Assembly: GCF_011764445.1 (NCBI RefSeq)
Contig: NZ_BLPG01000001.1
Coordinates: 7,519,001-7,583,000, forward strand
DNA: 64,000 bases
DNA from: Phytohabitans rumicis
GTDB taxonomy: Bacteria; Actinomycetota; Actinomycetes; Mycobacteriales; Micromonosporaceae
Direction: 5' to 3'
Shown here: piece by piece, positions 15,825-25,359 of the stretch
Layout of the letters: every line of letters begins with the position of its first letter
Numbering within the stretch: position 1 is the stretch's first letter
Notes under the pieces: generated by a model
Told to the model about the DNA's origin: nothing
What the model saw: the letters and a program-made list of their open reading frames with translations, nothing else
Databases searched by the model: none
Made by a program: the position numbers and the translations under genes

Positions 15825-16801
15825 TCAGCGCACGAGCGCCTCCGCGGTGCCGGTGTCGGTCAGCAGGACGTTGACCCATGCGCCGGTGAGGGCCGCGTGG
15901 ATGGCGGCGTGTTTGCTCTCGCCGCCCGCGATGCCGATCCGGCGCGGGATCCGGCGCAGCGTCTCGGCGTCGATGCCCACGACGCGGTCGTCGAGGTCGC
16001 TGTGTACGAGGGTGCCGGTGGCGTCGAAGTACCGCTGGCACACGTCGCCGACCGCGCCGGCGGCGAGGAGCTTGTCCTGCTCGGCCGGGTCGACGGCGTT
16101 GCCGCTGGCCCGGAGCAGCGGCGATGGTGGCAGGCTGCCGATGCCGACGAGGGCCATGGTGAGGCGGCTCCACGCGGCGGCCACCGATTCCATGGCGGGG
16201 TCGCTGAGCAGGCTGTCCCGGATGCTCTTCTTGCCCACCAGGCCGGGCGCCGGTACGAACATGGGTGTGGCGCCGACGAGCCGGGCCATTTCGGTGAGCA
16301 GGCGGTTGCCCTGGGTCTGTGCCGAGGGGTCGCCGAGTCCGCCGACGAGCTGGATCACGCTCTCGGCGCCGGGCAGGCGGAACGGGTGCATGCGGTCGAC
16401 GGCGGCGAGCAGTGTCTGGCTCCAGCTGGAGATGCCGACGCGTTCGCCGCCGGTCAGCGTGGTTTCGAGGTACGAGGCGCCGGCCGAGCCGAGGCCGGTG
16501 GCGATGTCCAGGTGGCTGCCCTGCACGTCGACGACGACCGCCTCGGCCAGCCCGTACGTGGTTTCCAGGGCTTCCTCGAGGTCGGTGTGCAGACCGGGGC
16601 GACGGCTACCACGGTGCGAACGATGCCCAACTCGGCGGCGCGCTTAAGGAGGCGGGAGACCCTGGTCTGAGAGAGATGCAGGGTCTCGGCGATCTCGACC
16701 TGGCGGATGCCGCGCTCGTGGTACATCCGCGCGACTTTGGTGATGAGCCGGATCTGCCCGTCTGTCGCAGTCGGGGTCACGCCCCGAGCCGCTGATGCCA
16801 T
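15825..16801 (-). CDS. SorC/DeoR-type sugar-binding transcriptional regulator, frame-interrupted
   Basis: The N-terminus has a helix-turn-helix (HERGIRQVEIAETLHLSQTRVSRLLKRA, about residues 24-50). After RTVVAVAP the frame shifts within a CCCC run near 16598 and continues as GLHTDLEEALETTYGLAEAV, then through the SorC sugar-phosphate domain (GSAGASYLETTL, VIQLVGGLGDPSAQTQGNRL, GIAGGESKHAAIHAAL), about 325 residues in all. The start is ATG 16801 with aggag upstream. SorC regulators bind a phosphorylated sugar and control adjacent catabolic operons, here the kinase at 16887 and the transport/transketolase operon from 18478. A one-base sequence error is more likely than a true break. Confidence 0.85.
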
Positions 16802-16886
16802 GTGGAGCTCTCCTGACAACAGGTGACAACCGCTTTCCGCGGATCCATCCTGCCATCCAGCGAATAAAATTGCGCACACCCGTTCG

Positions 16887-18359
16887 TCATGCCGGGCGGT
16901 ACCTGGTGCGGCTCACCTCGCCGGCCCAGCGGCTCCGCCGGCTGCGCCGGTCGGTTTCGTCCAGCTTGGGGTGGTAGCTGGCGCCGCCGTCGTGGGACGG
17001 CCACGAGTCGCTCCGGCCGAGGCTGGCCCAGGCGAGGCGGGCGGCACCGAGCGCGGACACCTCCGCGACCTCGCCGACTCGTACCTCCCGGCCCAGCATG
17101 TCGGCCTGCGTCTGGACGACCAGGGCGGAGGCGGTCGCGCCGCCATCGGCCCGGAACACCCGCAGCCGCCCGGCCCGGTCCTCGATCACGTCGACGATGT
17201 CGCAGATCTGGTGCGCGACGCAGTCGACCGCGGCGCGGGCTATGTGGGCGCGCTGCGTTCCTTCCCCCATGCCGGACAGCAGTGCTTGGGTCTGCCGGTC
17301 CCAGTGCGGGGCGCCGAGGCCGGCGAAGGCGGGCACCAGCGTGACTCCGGCGCTGTCCGGCACCGTCTCGGCCAGGTCGACGAGGTCGGCGACGCTGCCG
17401 CCGGTGAGGATGTCCGCCGCCCAGGCGAGGGCGGCGCCGGAGGACAGGATGTTGCCTTCCAAGGCGTACGTGGGCGAGCCGCCGGCCACCCAGGCCAGGG
17501 TGGTCGGCACGGACGACTCGGTGGTCGACAGCGCGTCGAGCGGGGCCATCACCGAGGAACCGGTGCCGTAGGTCGCCTTGGCCGTGCCGGCGGTGGTGCA
17601 CCCGTGCCCGTACAGGGCGGCGTGCGAGTCGGCCAGGACGGCCAGGATCGGGGTGCCGTCCGGCACGGCGGGGACGCCCGCGACCGCGCCGAAGCGGGCG
17701 TCGGAGGCGACCGCCCGGGGGAGCGCGCCGCGGGGCACGCCGAAGATGTCGAGGAGATCGCCGTCCCAGTCCAGGCTGGCGATGTCGTACAGCAGGGTGC
17801 GCGAGGCGTTGCCCGCCTCGCACAGGTGTGCCGCGCCACCGGTCAGGCGCCAGAGCAGCCACGAGTCGATCGTGCCCAACCGGACGTCCTCGATCGGGAC
17901 GCCGGCGGGTCGATGATCGAGCAGCCACCGCATCTTCGGGGCGGAGAACATCGGGTCGACCCGCAGCCCGGTGCGGGCGCGGACCAGGTGCCGGGCCTGC
18001 GCGTCGACGCCGTCCGCGCACCATCCCGCGGTGCGCCGGTCCTGCCAGCCGATCACCGGCCCGAGCGCGCCGCCCGTGCTGGCCCGCCAGCCCACGACGG
18101 ACTCGCGCTGGGTGGACAGCGCGATGCCGGCGAGGTCGGCGTCGGGCGCTCCGCGCCGGCAGGCGGTCACCGCCTCCACCACGCTCACCCAGATCCGCTC
18201 CGGGTCCTGCTCGACCCAGCCGGGCCGCGGCGAGGAGACGCCGACGGGCGCCGCGCCGGTGCCGACCACCCGACCGTCCGCGCGTACAAGTAGCGCCTTC
18301 GTGTTGGTCGTCCCTTGGTCGATCGCGAGGATGACCTGGTCTTTCGCGGCTGCGCCCAC
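16887..18359 (-). CDS. FGGY-family carbohydrate kinase
   Basis: 490 residues. It opens VILAIDQGTTNTKALLVRADG (phosphate-1 motif). QRESVVGWRAS and GPVIGWQDRRT follow near residues 85-110, then GTIDSWLLWRLTGG, the adenosine region ATYGTGSSVM, and LRVFRADGGATAS near 425. The pattern is closest to the glycerol kinase/xylulokinase group, but residues that would fix the sugar cannot be assigned by eye. It phosphorylates a ketose or polyol with ATP in the cytoplasm. It is divergent from the nucleoside hydrolase/ABC/transketolase operon and next to the SorC gene. In a D-apiose scheme it would be D-apulose kinase. Confidence 0.88.
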   Translation of the reverse strand: MGAAAKDQVILAIDQGTTNTKALLVRADGRVVGTGAAPVGVSSPRPGWVEQDPERIWVSVVEAVTACRRGAPDADLAGIALSTQRESVVGWRASTGGALGPVIGWQDRRTAGWCADGVDAQARHLVRARTGLRVDPMFSAPKMRWLLDHRPAGVPIEDVRLGTIDSWLLWRLTGGAAHLCEAGNASRTLLYDIASLDWDGDLLDIFGVPRGALPRAVASDARFGAVAGVPAVPDGTPILAVLADSHAALYGHGCTTAGTAKATYGTGSSVMAPLDALSTTESSVPTTLAWVAGGSPTYALEGNILSSGAALAWAADILTGGSVADLVDLAETVPDSAGVTLVPAFAGLGAPHWDRQTQALLSGMGEGTQRAHIARAAVDCVAHQICDIVDVIEDRAGRLRVFRADGGATASALVVQTQADMLGREVRVGEVAEVSALGAARLAWASLGRSDSWPSHDGGASYHPKLDETDRRSRRSRWAGEVSRTRYRPA

Positions 18360-18406
18360 AGCGCCTCCTTCTCGGCGATCTTAAGTGACCGGGTCGGAAC
18401 GAGGGG

Positions 18407-18434
18407 TTGACTAGAATTGCGTTACCGATAGATT
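18407..18434 (+). promoter_or_regulatory. promoter of the sugar operon
   Basis: TTGACT (18407-18412) and TAGATT (18429-18434) are separated by 16 bases, a good sigma-70-type promoter 44 bases before the first gene of the rightward operon. GATTAT two bases on is an alternative -10. The surrounding AT-rich patch is unusual for this chromosome and lies in the divergent gap where a SorC regulator would bind. Confidence 0.6.
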
Positions 18435-18477
18435 ATGCGCTGGGAAGCCGACGAGTCCACCCCCACTGGGAGCGTCA

Positions 18478-19365
18478 ATGCAGCCGACACGGCGACGCCG
18501 CGTGATCATCGACACCGACGCCAAGAACGAGGCGGACGACCAGTTCGCCATCGTGCACGCGTTGCTGTCTTCGTCGCTGGACGTGCGCGGCCTGATCGCC
18601 GCGCACTTCGGGACCCGCCGCACCACCCGCAGCATGGAGGAGTCCCGGGAGGAGATCGACCGCCTGCTCGACCTCATGGACCTGCGGGGAAAGGTCACCG
18701 TGGCCAACGGCGCGGCGACCGCGATCCCCGACGAGCGGACCCCCCAGGACAGCCCCGGGGCACGGCTGATCCTGGCGGAAAGCAAGCTCGCCTCGCCGCA
18801 GGACCCGCTCTACGTCGCCTTCCTCGGGCCGCTGACCGACATGGCGGCGGCGATCCTGCTCGACCCGGACATCGTCCAGCGGCCCGTCGTGGTCATCTGG
18901 ATCGGTGGCGTCGGCTACGGCGTCCAGACGTACCCCGGCGTCGAGTTCAACCTCAGCAACGACATCGACGCCGCCAACGTCGTGTTCAGCTCGGGCATCA
19001 CGCTGTGGCAGGTGCCCAGCAACGTGTACGCGCAGGTCTCCGTCGGCTACGCCGAGCTGGCGGAGAGGATCGGCGGCACCAGCGCGCTCGCCGACTACCT
19101 GATCCGCCAGTTGGTCGAATGGAACGCGACCTATCACCCCGAACCCATCGAGTCCCGCTCCCTCGGCGACTCACCGGCCGTCTCGCTGATGCTGTACCCC
19201 AACGGCGGCACCTTCCGGGTCAGGCCCGCACCGCGCTTCGGGCGCGAAGGGCACCACGTGCCCGGCACCGGGCACCCGATCCGCGTCACCGAATCCGTCG
19301 ACGTCCGGTTCCTCATCGAGGACATGTTCGCCAAGATCCGCCGCTTCGGGCGCGGCCGGCCCTGA
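18478..19365 (+). CDS. inosine/uridine-preferring nucleoside hydrolase homologue
   Basis: 295 residues beginning RRRVIIDTDAKNEADDQFAIVHAL. The Asp cluster chelates calcium in nucleoside hydrolases, but here the usual DTDPGxDDA is replaced by DTDAKNEADDQ. Later conserved pieces are VAFLGPLTDMAAAI, GVEFNLSNDIDAANVVF and a terminal helix. Classical members cleave ribonucleosides to base plus ribose. The variant motif and the setting inside a sugar operon suggest a different N- or O-glycoside substrate that releases the sugar used by the pathway. GGGAG upstream supports ATG 18478. First gene of the rightward operon. No signal peptide, so cytoplasmic. Confidence 0.85.
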   Translation: MQPTRRRRVIIDTDAKNEADDQFAIVHALLSSSLDVRGLIAAHFGTRRTTRSMEESREEIDRLLDLMDLRGKVTVANGAATAIPDERTPQDSPGARLILAESKLASPQDPLYVAFLGPLTDMAAAILLDPDIVQRPVVVIWIGGVGYGVQTYPGVEFNLSNDIDAANVVFSSGITLWQVPSNVYAQVSVGYAELAERIGGTSALADYLIRQLVEWNATYHPEPIESRSLGDSPAVSLMLYPNGGTFRVRPAPRFGREGHHVPGTGHPIRVTESVDVRFLIEDMFAKIRRFGRGRP

Positions 19366-19426
19366 CCACGCCCGCATTCCGCAACCCCTCCGAACGTCCC
19401 CCACGAAGCAGACGAAGGAGACGGCA

Positions 19427-20725
19427 ATGACCGGAACGACGTACACCCGCCGAGGCATCCTCGGCATGACCGGCCTGGTCCTCAGCGCGGCCGGTCTGAG
19501 CGCCTGCACCGGTGTCTCCGACGACGACTCCGGCAGTGGCTCCAGCGGCGGATCGAACAAGCTGCGCGTGTTCACCTACGAAGACAACGCCACGATCGGT
19601 CTGCTCAAGGAGCAGGTGGCCAAGTTCGACCAGCAGAACGGCACCACCACGACCGTCGACAGCCTGCCCGGCTCCGGCGCGGCCGTGTACCCGGACAAGC
19701 TGCGCACCGAGCTGCTCGGCGGCGCCGGCCCGGACATCTGGCGCATCTGGGGCGGCCAGATCGGCGCCCCGTACGCCAAGGCGAAGCAGGCCGCCGACCT
19801 CGCGCCGTACTACGCCAAGTACAGCTGGGACAGCAAGATAAACCAGAACGCCATCGCCGGTATGACGTTCGACGGCGTCAAGAGCGGCCTGCCGTTCTTC
19901 GTCGCGGGCGTCGGCGTCTGGTACAACAAGGCCGCCTTCGCCAAGGCCGGCGTGAGCGTGCCGACGTCGTACGCCGAGCTCGAAGAGGCGAACGACAAGC
20001 TGGTCGCGGCCGGCGTCACACCCTGCGGCGTGGCCGGCAAGTACGGCTGGGACATCATGCGGCTCTTCGAGTACCTGCTGGAGCAGTCCGCCGGGCCCGA
20101 GCTGCACGACAAGCTGCTCTCCGGCGCGGAGAGCTGGGACCGTCCGGAGGTGGTGACGGCCTTCGCCAACTTCAAGAAGTGGCAGGACAAGAAGTGGCTG
20201 CCGGACGGTGCGCTCGGCCTCGACCCGGCCGACGTCGAGCCGATGTACGTGCAGGGCAAGACCGCGTACACCATCACCGGTCAGTGGACCGAGGCCGTCG
20301 CGATCCAGACCGCCAACAAGCCGTCGGCGGAGTTCGGCACGTTCCAGCTGCCCACCGGCCACACCCCGCTGCGCCACTCCGGGTTCGTCGAGGGCTACAT
20401 GATCAACGCGAAGAGCGGCAACAAGGACAAGGCCGCCGCCCTGCTCGACCACCTGGTGCAGCCGGACACCCAGAAGGCGTTGGGAAACACCGGTTCCACG
20501 GTCGCCGGCGCCGAGCCGGACAAGGCCAAGCTGCCCCTGTCGTACCAGTGGACGGAGATCGCCAAGCAGAGCCCGTTCTACACGATCCAGGACCAGGCGT
20601 TCCCGAAGCAGCAATCGGACCAGTACTTCAGCGTGCAGAGCGACCTGCTGCAGGGCAAGCTGGCGCCGGCCGACGCGGCGAAGCGGATGCAGGACATCGT
20701 CTCCGCGTGGGCGAAGACCAAGTAG
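19427..20725 (+). CDS. ABC sugar transporter, substrate-binding lipoprotein
   Basis: 432 residues. The signal sequence TRRGILGMTGLVLSAAGLSAC has a twin arginine and a lipobox (LSAC), so the protein is exported, possibly by Tat, and anchored by lipid on Cys. A Ser/Gly linker follows, then a carbohydrate ABC family 1 binding domain (GGAGPDIWRIWGGQIGA, VGVWYNKAAFAKAGV, TAYTITGQWTEAVAIQTANK). It delivers sugar to the two permeases downstream. AAGGAG precedes ATG 19427. There is no ATPase gene in the locus; a shared MsiK-type ATPase elsewhere is the usual actinomycete solution. Confidence 0.93.
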   Translation: MTGTTYTRRGILGMTGLVLSAAGLSACTGVSDDDSGSGSSGGSNKLRVFTYEDNATIGLLKEQVAKFDQQNGTTTTVDSLPGSGAAVYPDKLRTELLGGAGPDIWRIWGGQIGAPYAKAKQAADLAPYYAKYSWDSKINQNAIAGMTFDGVKSGLPFFVAGVGVWYNKAAFAKAGVSVPTSYAELEEANDKLVAAGVTPCGVAGKYGWDIMRLFEYLLEQSAGPELHDKLLSGAESWDRPEVVTAFANFKKWQDKKWLPDGALGLDPADVEPMYVQGKTAYTITGQWTEAVAIQTANKPSAEFGTFQLPTGHTPLRHSGFVEGYMINAKSGNKDKAAALLDHLVQPDTQKALGNTGSTVAGAEPDKAKLPLSYQWTEIAKQSPFYTIQDQAFPKQQSDQYFSVQSDLLQGKLAPADAAKRMQDIVSAWAKTK

Positions 20726-20732
20726 TCCCGCG

Positions 20733-21644
20733 ATGGCGACCGCAACGGCCTCCCTTGCCGTCCGGAAAAAGAAGAAGTACGGCGGGCTCACGCCGTGGGT
20801 CTTCGCGCTCCCAGGGCTGGCCGTCTACATCGCCTTCCTGGTGTACCCCTCGCTCTCGTCGCTGTTCTTCAGCCTGACCGACTGGGACGGCCTGAGCGCC
20901 GGCTACCACGTGGTCGGGCTGGAGAACTACCGCGCCATGGCCGAGGATCCCGTGGTCACCCGGGCGGCGCTCAACAATCTCATTTGGACAGTGGTGACCA
21001 TCACCGTCCCGATGGTCCTCGGCCTGACCCTCGCGGTCCTGTTGAACGGCAAGGCCCGCGGCAAGCCGCTGCTGCGGATGCTGTTCTACACGCCGGGCGT
21101 GCTGCCGCTGGTGTCGATCGCCTCGATCTGGGGCTGGCTCTACAACCCGGACTACGGGGCCGTCAACGCCGCGCTGCGCGCCATCGGCCTCGACGGCCTG
21201 ACGCAGCCGTGGCTCGGGCAGAACTCGACCGCGCTGGCCGCGGTGATGGTGCCGGCGATCTGGCTGCGCACCGGGTTTCCCATGCTGCTCTACCTGGCCG
21301 CCCTGCAGGCGATCCCGCGGGAGCAGTACGAGGCCGCCACCGCGGACGGGGCCACCCGGTCGCAGCGGTTCTGGCACATCACCATGCCCAACCTGCGGCC
21401 GGCCCACTACATCGTGCTGGCGCTGTCGCTGATCGACTCGTTCAAGGTCTTCGACCTCATCTACGCCACCACCTACGGCGGGCCGGGCACAGCGACGCAG
21501 GTCATGGGGACGTGGATGTACTTCAACGTCTTCCAGTACTACCACGCCGGCTACGGCACCGCGATCGCCGTCGTCATCACCCTCGTGGCCGTCGCCGCCG
21601 GCATCCCGTACGTGCTGTCCCAAACCAAGGAGCGCGACTCGTGA
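20733..21644 (+). CDS. ABC sugar transporter permease (MalF-type)
   Basis: 303 residues with six membrane segments, starting near WVFALPGLAVYIAFLVYPSL. The ATPase-contact EAA loop is seen as EAATADGATRSQRFWHIT-MPNL (about residues 205-226). It follows the binding protein by 7 bases and its stop overlaps the start of the second permease (GTGA), so the importer is translationally coupled. It forms the membrane channel with the gene at 21641. Confidence 0.94.
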   Translation: MATATASLAVRKKKKYGGLTPWVFALPGLAVYIAFLVYPSLSSLFFSLTDWDGLSAGYHVVGLENYRAMAEDPVVTRAALNNLIWTVVTITVPMVLGLTLAVLLNGKARGKPLLRMLFYTPGVLPLVSIASIWGWLYNPDYGAVNAALRAIGLDGLTQPWLGQNSTALAAVMVPAIWLRTGFPMLLYLAALQAIPREQYEAATADGATRSQRFWHITMPNLRPAHYIVLALSLIDSFKVFDLIYATTYGGPGTATQVMGTWMYFNVFQYYHAGYGTAIAVVITLVAVAAGIPYVLSQTKERDS

Positions 21645-22471
21645 GCGGGCTCCGCAAAGGGGGAATCGGCACCACCGTCGTGCTGGCCGCCGGCGCGCTC
21701 GTCTGGATCTCGCCGCTGGCCCTGCTGGTCGTCACCAGCCTCCGGCCGCTGTCCGACTTCATCGGCACCGGGCCGCTGGCCTGGCCCGAGCACTTCACCT
21801 GGGCCAACTTCAGCGAGGCGTGGCGGGTCGGCAACTTCGCCACGACGTACCGCAACAGCGCGATCCTGCTGGCGCTGAAGGTGCCGGTCGGCGTCCTGCT
21901 CTCCGCCATGCTGGCGTACGCGCTGGCGAAGCTGCGGATCCGCTTCCGCCGCACCATCATGTTCGGCGTCTTTCTCGGCCTGACGATCCCGATCTACATC
22001 ACGATCGTGCCGGTGTTCATCATGCTGCGCGGCATGGGCGCCACCGACAGCCTGCTCGGGCTCGTCGGGCCGTACCTGGCCTTCGGCATCCCGTTCGAGG
22101 TGCTGGTGTTGCAGTCGTTCTTCCGGCAGTTGCCCGACGAGCTGATCGAAGCCGCGAAGATCGATGGAGCCGGTGCGTGGCGGATCTTCTGGACCCTCAT
22201 CCTGCCGCTGTCGCTACCGGCTCTCGTCACCGTCGCGATCCTCGACGCCGTCGCCACGTGGAACGAGTTCCTCTTCGCCCTCATCGTCCTCAACTCCGAC
22301 GCCAACAAGACCATCCCGGTCGGACTGCTCAACTTCCAGGGCCAGTTCGCCAACAACAACACGGGTCTGGCCGCCGGCATCCTCATCGCCGTCGTGCCGA
22401 TCCTGCTCGCCTACGTCGTACTGCAACGGTGGATCGTCGGCGGCCTCACCGCCGGCGCCACCAAAGGCTGA
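21641..22471 (+). CDS. ABC sugar transporter permease (MalG-type)
   Basis: 276 residues, GTG start overlapping the preceding stop. Six membrane segments. The N-terminal GTTVVLAAGALVWISPLALLV and the EAA loop EAAKIDGAGAWRIFWTLILP (about residue 175) identify a MalG-family carbohydrate permease. It partners the MalF-type protein at 20733. The terminal GGLTAGATKG is the usual MalG-type ending. The isomerase gene starts 34 bases downstream. Confidence 0.94.
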   Translation: MSGLRKGGIGTTVVLAAGALVWISPLALLVVTSLRPLSDFIGTGPLAWPEHFTWANFSEAWRVGNFATTYRNSAILLALKVPVGVLLSAMLAYALAKLRIRFRRTIMFGVFLGLTIPIYITIVPVFIMLRGMGATDSLLGLVGPYLAFGIPFEVLVLQSFFRQLPDELIEAAKIDGAGAWRIFWTLILPLSLPALVTVAILDAVATWNEFLFALIVLNSDANKTIPVGLLNFQGQFANNNTGLAAGILIAVVPILLAYVVLQRWIVGGLTAGATKG

Positions 22472-22505
22472 CCCGCCCGACCCGTACCAGAATGGAGTCC
22501 GAATC

Positions 22506-23513
22506 ATGAGTAACCCGCCGGTCTTCGGCGCTGGCATCTGGCACTTCGCCACCTACAAGGACCGCTATGCCACCGAAGGCTACGGGCCGCCCGTCGGCCT
22601 CCTCGAACAGATCGACCGCGCCGGCGCCGTCGGCGACCTGGCCGTCGTCGACCTCAACTGGCCGTTCGCCGGCTTCGACGGCACGCTCGACGACGTCCGG
22701 GCGGCGCTGGAACGCAACGGGCTGCGCGCCGTGGCGATCACCCCGGAGATCTACAACCGCGACTTCGTCAAGGGCTCCATCACCAACCCCGACCCGGCCG
22801 TACGGGCGCACGCGCTGCGGCTGCTCAACGACGCCACCGAACTGGCCAAGCAGCTCGGCTGCGACTACGTCAAACTCTGGTTCGGCCAGGACGGCTGGGA
22901 CTACCCGTTCCAGGTCAACTACCGGGACATCTGGCAGAGCGCCATCGCCGGGCTCCGCGAGCTCACCTCGGCCCACCCCGACATCCGGTTCGTCATCGAG
23001 TACAAGCCACGCGAACCCCGCAACCGGATCATCTTCCCCAACGCCGCCCGCACCCTGCTGGCGATCCAGCAGGTCGGGGTGGACAACCTCGGCGTCCTGC
23101 TCGACTTCGGCCATTCGCTGTACGGGCAGGAAACCCCTGCCGACGCCGCCCAACTGTGTATCGACGCCGGCCGGCTGTTCGCCATCGACGTCAACGACAA
23201 CTTCCGCGGCTGGGACGACGACATGGTGGTCGGCTCGGTGCACCTGGTGGAGACGTTCGAGTTCTTCCACACCCTGCGCCGCAACAACTGGGACGGCGTG
23301 TGGCAGCTCGACCAGTTCCCGTTCCGGGAAGACAGCGTGACCGCCGCGAAGGACGCGATCCGCTTCCTCAAGGCGCTCCACCGGGCGCTGGACACATTGG
23401 ACGAAAAGGCGCTCGCGGCCGCCCAGGCCGACCACGATGCCCTCGCCGCGCGGCGCCTGGTACAGCGAGCCCTGCTGACGTCCATGGTGGACGACGCGGA
23501 GGTGGACGCGTGA
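22506..23513 (+). CDS. TIM-barrel sugar isomerase/epimerase
   Basis: 335 residues of the xylose isomerase-like TIM-barrel superfamily. Metal-site candidates are Glu in RFVIEYKPREPR, Asp/His in GVLLDFGHSLYGQE, Asp/Asn in LFAIDVNDNFRGWDDD, and a terminal Asp in GVWQLDQFPFRED. The open frame extends upstream through the permease, but ATG 22506 follows the permease stop and starts the domain. It would interconvert an aldose and a ketose before phosphorylation. Adjacent split transketolase genes make it a candidate D-apiose isomerase. The substrate is inference. Confidence 0.87.
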   Translation: MSNPPVFGAGIWHFATYKDRYATEGYGPPVGLLEQIDRAGAVGDLAVVDLNWPFAGFDGTLDDVRAALERNGLRAVAITPEIYNRDFVKGSITNPDPAVRAHALRLLNDATELAKQLGCDYVKLWFGQDGWDYPFQVNYRDIWQSAIAGLRELTSAHPDIRFVIEYKPREPRNRIIFPNAARTLLAIQQVGVDNLGVLLDFGHSLYGQETPADAAQLCIDAGRLFAIDVNDNFRGWDDDMVVGSVHLVETFEFFHTLRRNNWDGVWQLDQFPFREDSVTAAKDAIRFLKALHRALDTLDEKALAAAQADHDALAARRLVQRALLTSMVDDAEVDA

Positions 23514-24400
23514 CCGCGCTGGCCGCCGAACACGTCACGCTGCCCGTCTTCGGCCGGCTGAGCCCGCTTGCCAGCCGGGCCGACCAGGTCGTGCACATCG
23601 CCGAGGCGGCGCGGCAGATCCGCATCCAGGACCTGAAGCTCGTGCACTACGCGGGCGCCGGCCACATCGGCGGTGACCTGTCCGCCATCGACATCCTCGC
23701 CACCTTGTACGGTGCGGTTCTCAACGTCACACCAGACACTGTGGACGACCCGGAACGGGACCGCTTCATCCTCTCCAAGGGGCACGTGGCCGGCATCCTC
23801 TACACGACCCTCGCCGCCTTCGGGTTCCTTCCCGTCGCGGAGCTCGCCACGTTCCTCAAACCGCTGTCGGCGCTCAACGGACACCCCAACCGGCGCAAGG
23901 TCCCCGGCGTCGAGGCCAGCACCGGCCCACTGGGGCACGGCCTGCCGATCGCGGTCGGGCATGCCCTGTCCGCCAAGCTGGACGTCTCGCGGCGCCGGAC
24001 GTACGTGCTGGTCGGCGACGGCGAACTGCAGGAAGGCAGCAACTGGGAGGCGATGATGGCGGCCTCCCACCACGAACTCGACCGGCTCACCGTCATCGTC
24101 GACCGCAACCGGCTTCAGCAGGGCGCGACCGTCCGCGAGACCAACGACCTGGAGGCACTGGACCAGAAGGCCGCGGCGTTCGGCTTCGCGGTCGTCGAAG
24201 TCAACGGGCACGACCACGGCGAGCTACTCGACGTGCTCTCGTCGATCCCGTTCCGTCCGGGCAAACCGACCTTCGTCATCGCCCACACCCACAAAGGCCA
24301 CCCGATCTCCTTCATGAGCAACAACGCGGTGTGGCACCACCGCGTGCCCAACCCGGACGAACTGCAACGGGCGCTGAACGAACTGGGAGCAACTGCATGA
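23510..24400 (+). CDS. transketolase, N-terminal (TPP-binding) subunit
   Basis: 296 residues starting VTALAAEHVTL; GTG overlaps the preceding stop. It carries the N-terminal transketolase half: LVHYAGAGHIGGDLSAIDIL, the SKGHVAGILYTTLA helix, GPLGHGLPIAVGHALSAKL, and the thiamine-diphosphate motif GDGELQEGSNWEA...DRN. It must pair with the pyrimidine-domain subunit encoded by the next gene, whose start overlaps its stop (ATGA). Split transketolases occur in specialised pathways, including apulose-4-phosphate transketolase (AptA/AptB). It transfers a ketol unit from a ketose phosphate to an aldose phosphate. Confidence 0.93.
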   Translation: MTALAAEHVTLPVFGRLSPLASRADQVVHIAEAARQIRIQDLKLVHYAGAGHIGGDLSAIDILATLYGAVLNVTPDTVDDPERDRFILSKGHVAGILYTTLAAFGFLPVAELATFLKPLSALNGHPNRRKVPGVEASTGPLGHGLPIAVGHALSAKLDVSRRRTYVLVGDGELQEGSNWEAMMAASHHELDRLTVIVDRNRLQQGATVRETNDLEALDQKAAAFGFAVVEVNGHDHGELLDVLSSIPFRPGKPTFVIAHTHKGHPISFMSNNAVWHHRVPNPDELQRALNELGATA

Positions 24401-25358
24401 CTCGGACCCTCTCGGCGGCGGAGCACTCGCTGTCCGACCGGCCGCGCTTCGACTGCCGCAACGCCTACGTCGACACCCTGGTCGAACTCGCCGGCGCCGA
24501 CCACCGGATCGTCGGAGTGGTCAACGACTCCGTCGGGTCCAGCAAGCTCGAGGCGTTCAAGAAAGCCTTTCCCGACCGGTTGATCAACGTAGGCATCGCC
24601 GAACAGGACATGGTCGGCGTCGCCGCCGGCCTGGCCAACGGCGGCCGCATCCCGTTCGTCTCCGCGGCCTCCTGCTTTCTCACCGCGCGGGCCATGGAGC
24701 AGATCAAGGCGGACGTCGCCTACTCCGACCGCAACGTGAAGCTGTGCGGCATGAGCCCCGGCATGGCGTACGGGGAGCTCGGCCCCACCCACCACTCCAT
24801 TGAGGACATCGCCTGGCTGCGCGCCATCGACAACATCGTGGTTGTCGTGCCCGCCGATCCGATCGAGACCGCCGCGGCCATGCGGTGGGCGGCGGCCACC
24901 GAGGGTCCGGTGTTCATCCGGGTCAGCCGGATGAGCGTGCCGCAGATCTACGCCGACGACTACACCTTCCAGCCCGGCAAGGCGATCACCGTACGCGCCG
25001 GCGACGACGTGACAATCATCAGCAACGGCACCGTCCTCTGGCGGGCGCTGGTCGCCGCCGAGCAACTGGCCGCGGACGGGATCAGCGCCCGGGTGATCTC
25101 CATGCCCACCGTCAAACCCCTCGACGTCGACGCGGTCGTCGCCGCTGCCGGGGAGACCCGGGCATCGTCACCGCCGAGGAGGCCACCGCGGCCGGCGCGC
25201 TCGGCGGCGCGGTGGCCGAGGCCGTCGTGCAGCACCACCCGGTACGGATGAAGATCCTGGGCGTACCCGAGTTCGCACCCACCGGTTCCGCCGGCTACCT
25301 GCTCGATCGTTACGGCATGTCCCCGGTGGAATCGCTGAGGCCGCCCGCACGCTCCTGA
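24397..25358 (+). CDS. transketolase, C-terminal subunit, frame-interrupted
   Basis: The protein starts MTRTLSAAEHSLSDRPRFDC. The pyrimidine-binding domain has RLINVGIAEQDMVGVAAGLA (with the TPP-activating Glu), FVSAASCFLTARAMEQIK and GPTHHSIEDIAWLRAI. A C-terminal swivel domain follows. After DAVVAAAGET the frame changes near 25160 (gagacccggg), and similarity resumes as PGIVTAEEATAAGALGGAVA, ending in RYGMSPVESLRPPARS at 25358. Total about 320 residues, normal for the subunit. A single missing or extra base in CCC is probable. It ends one base before the convergent TetR gene. Confidence 0.88.
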
Positions 25359-25359
25359 C

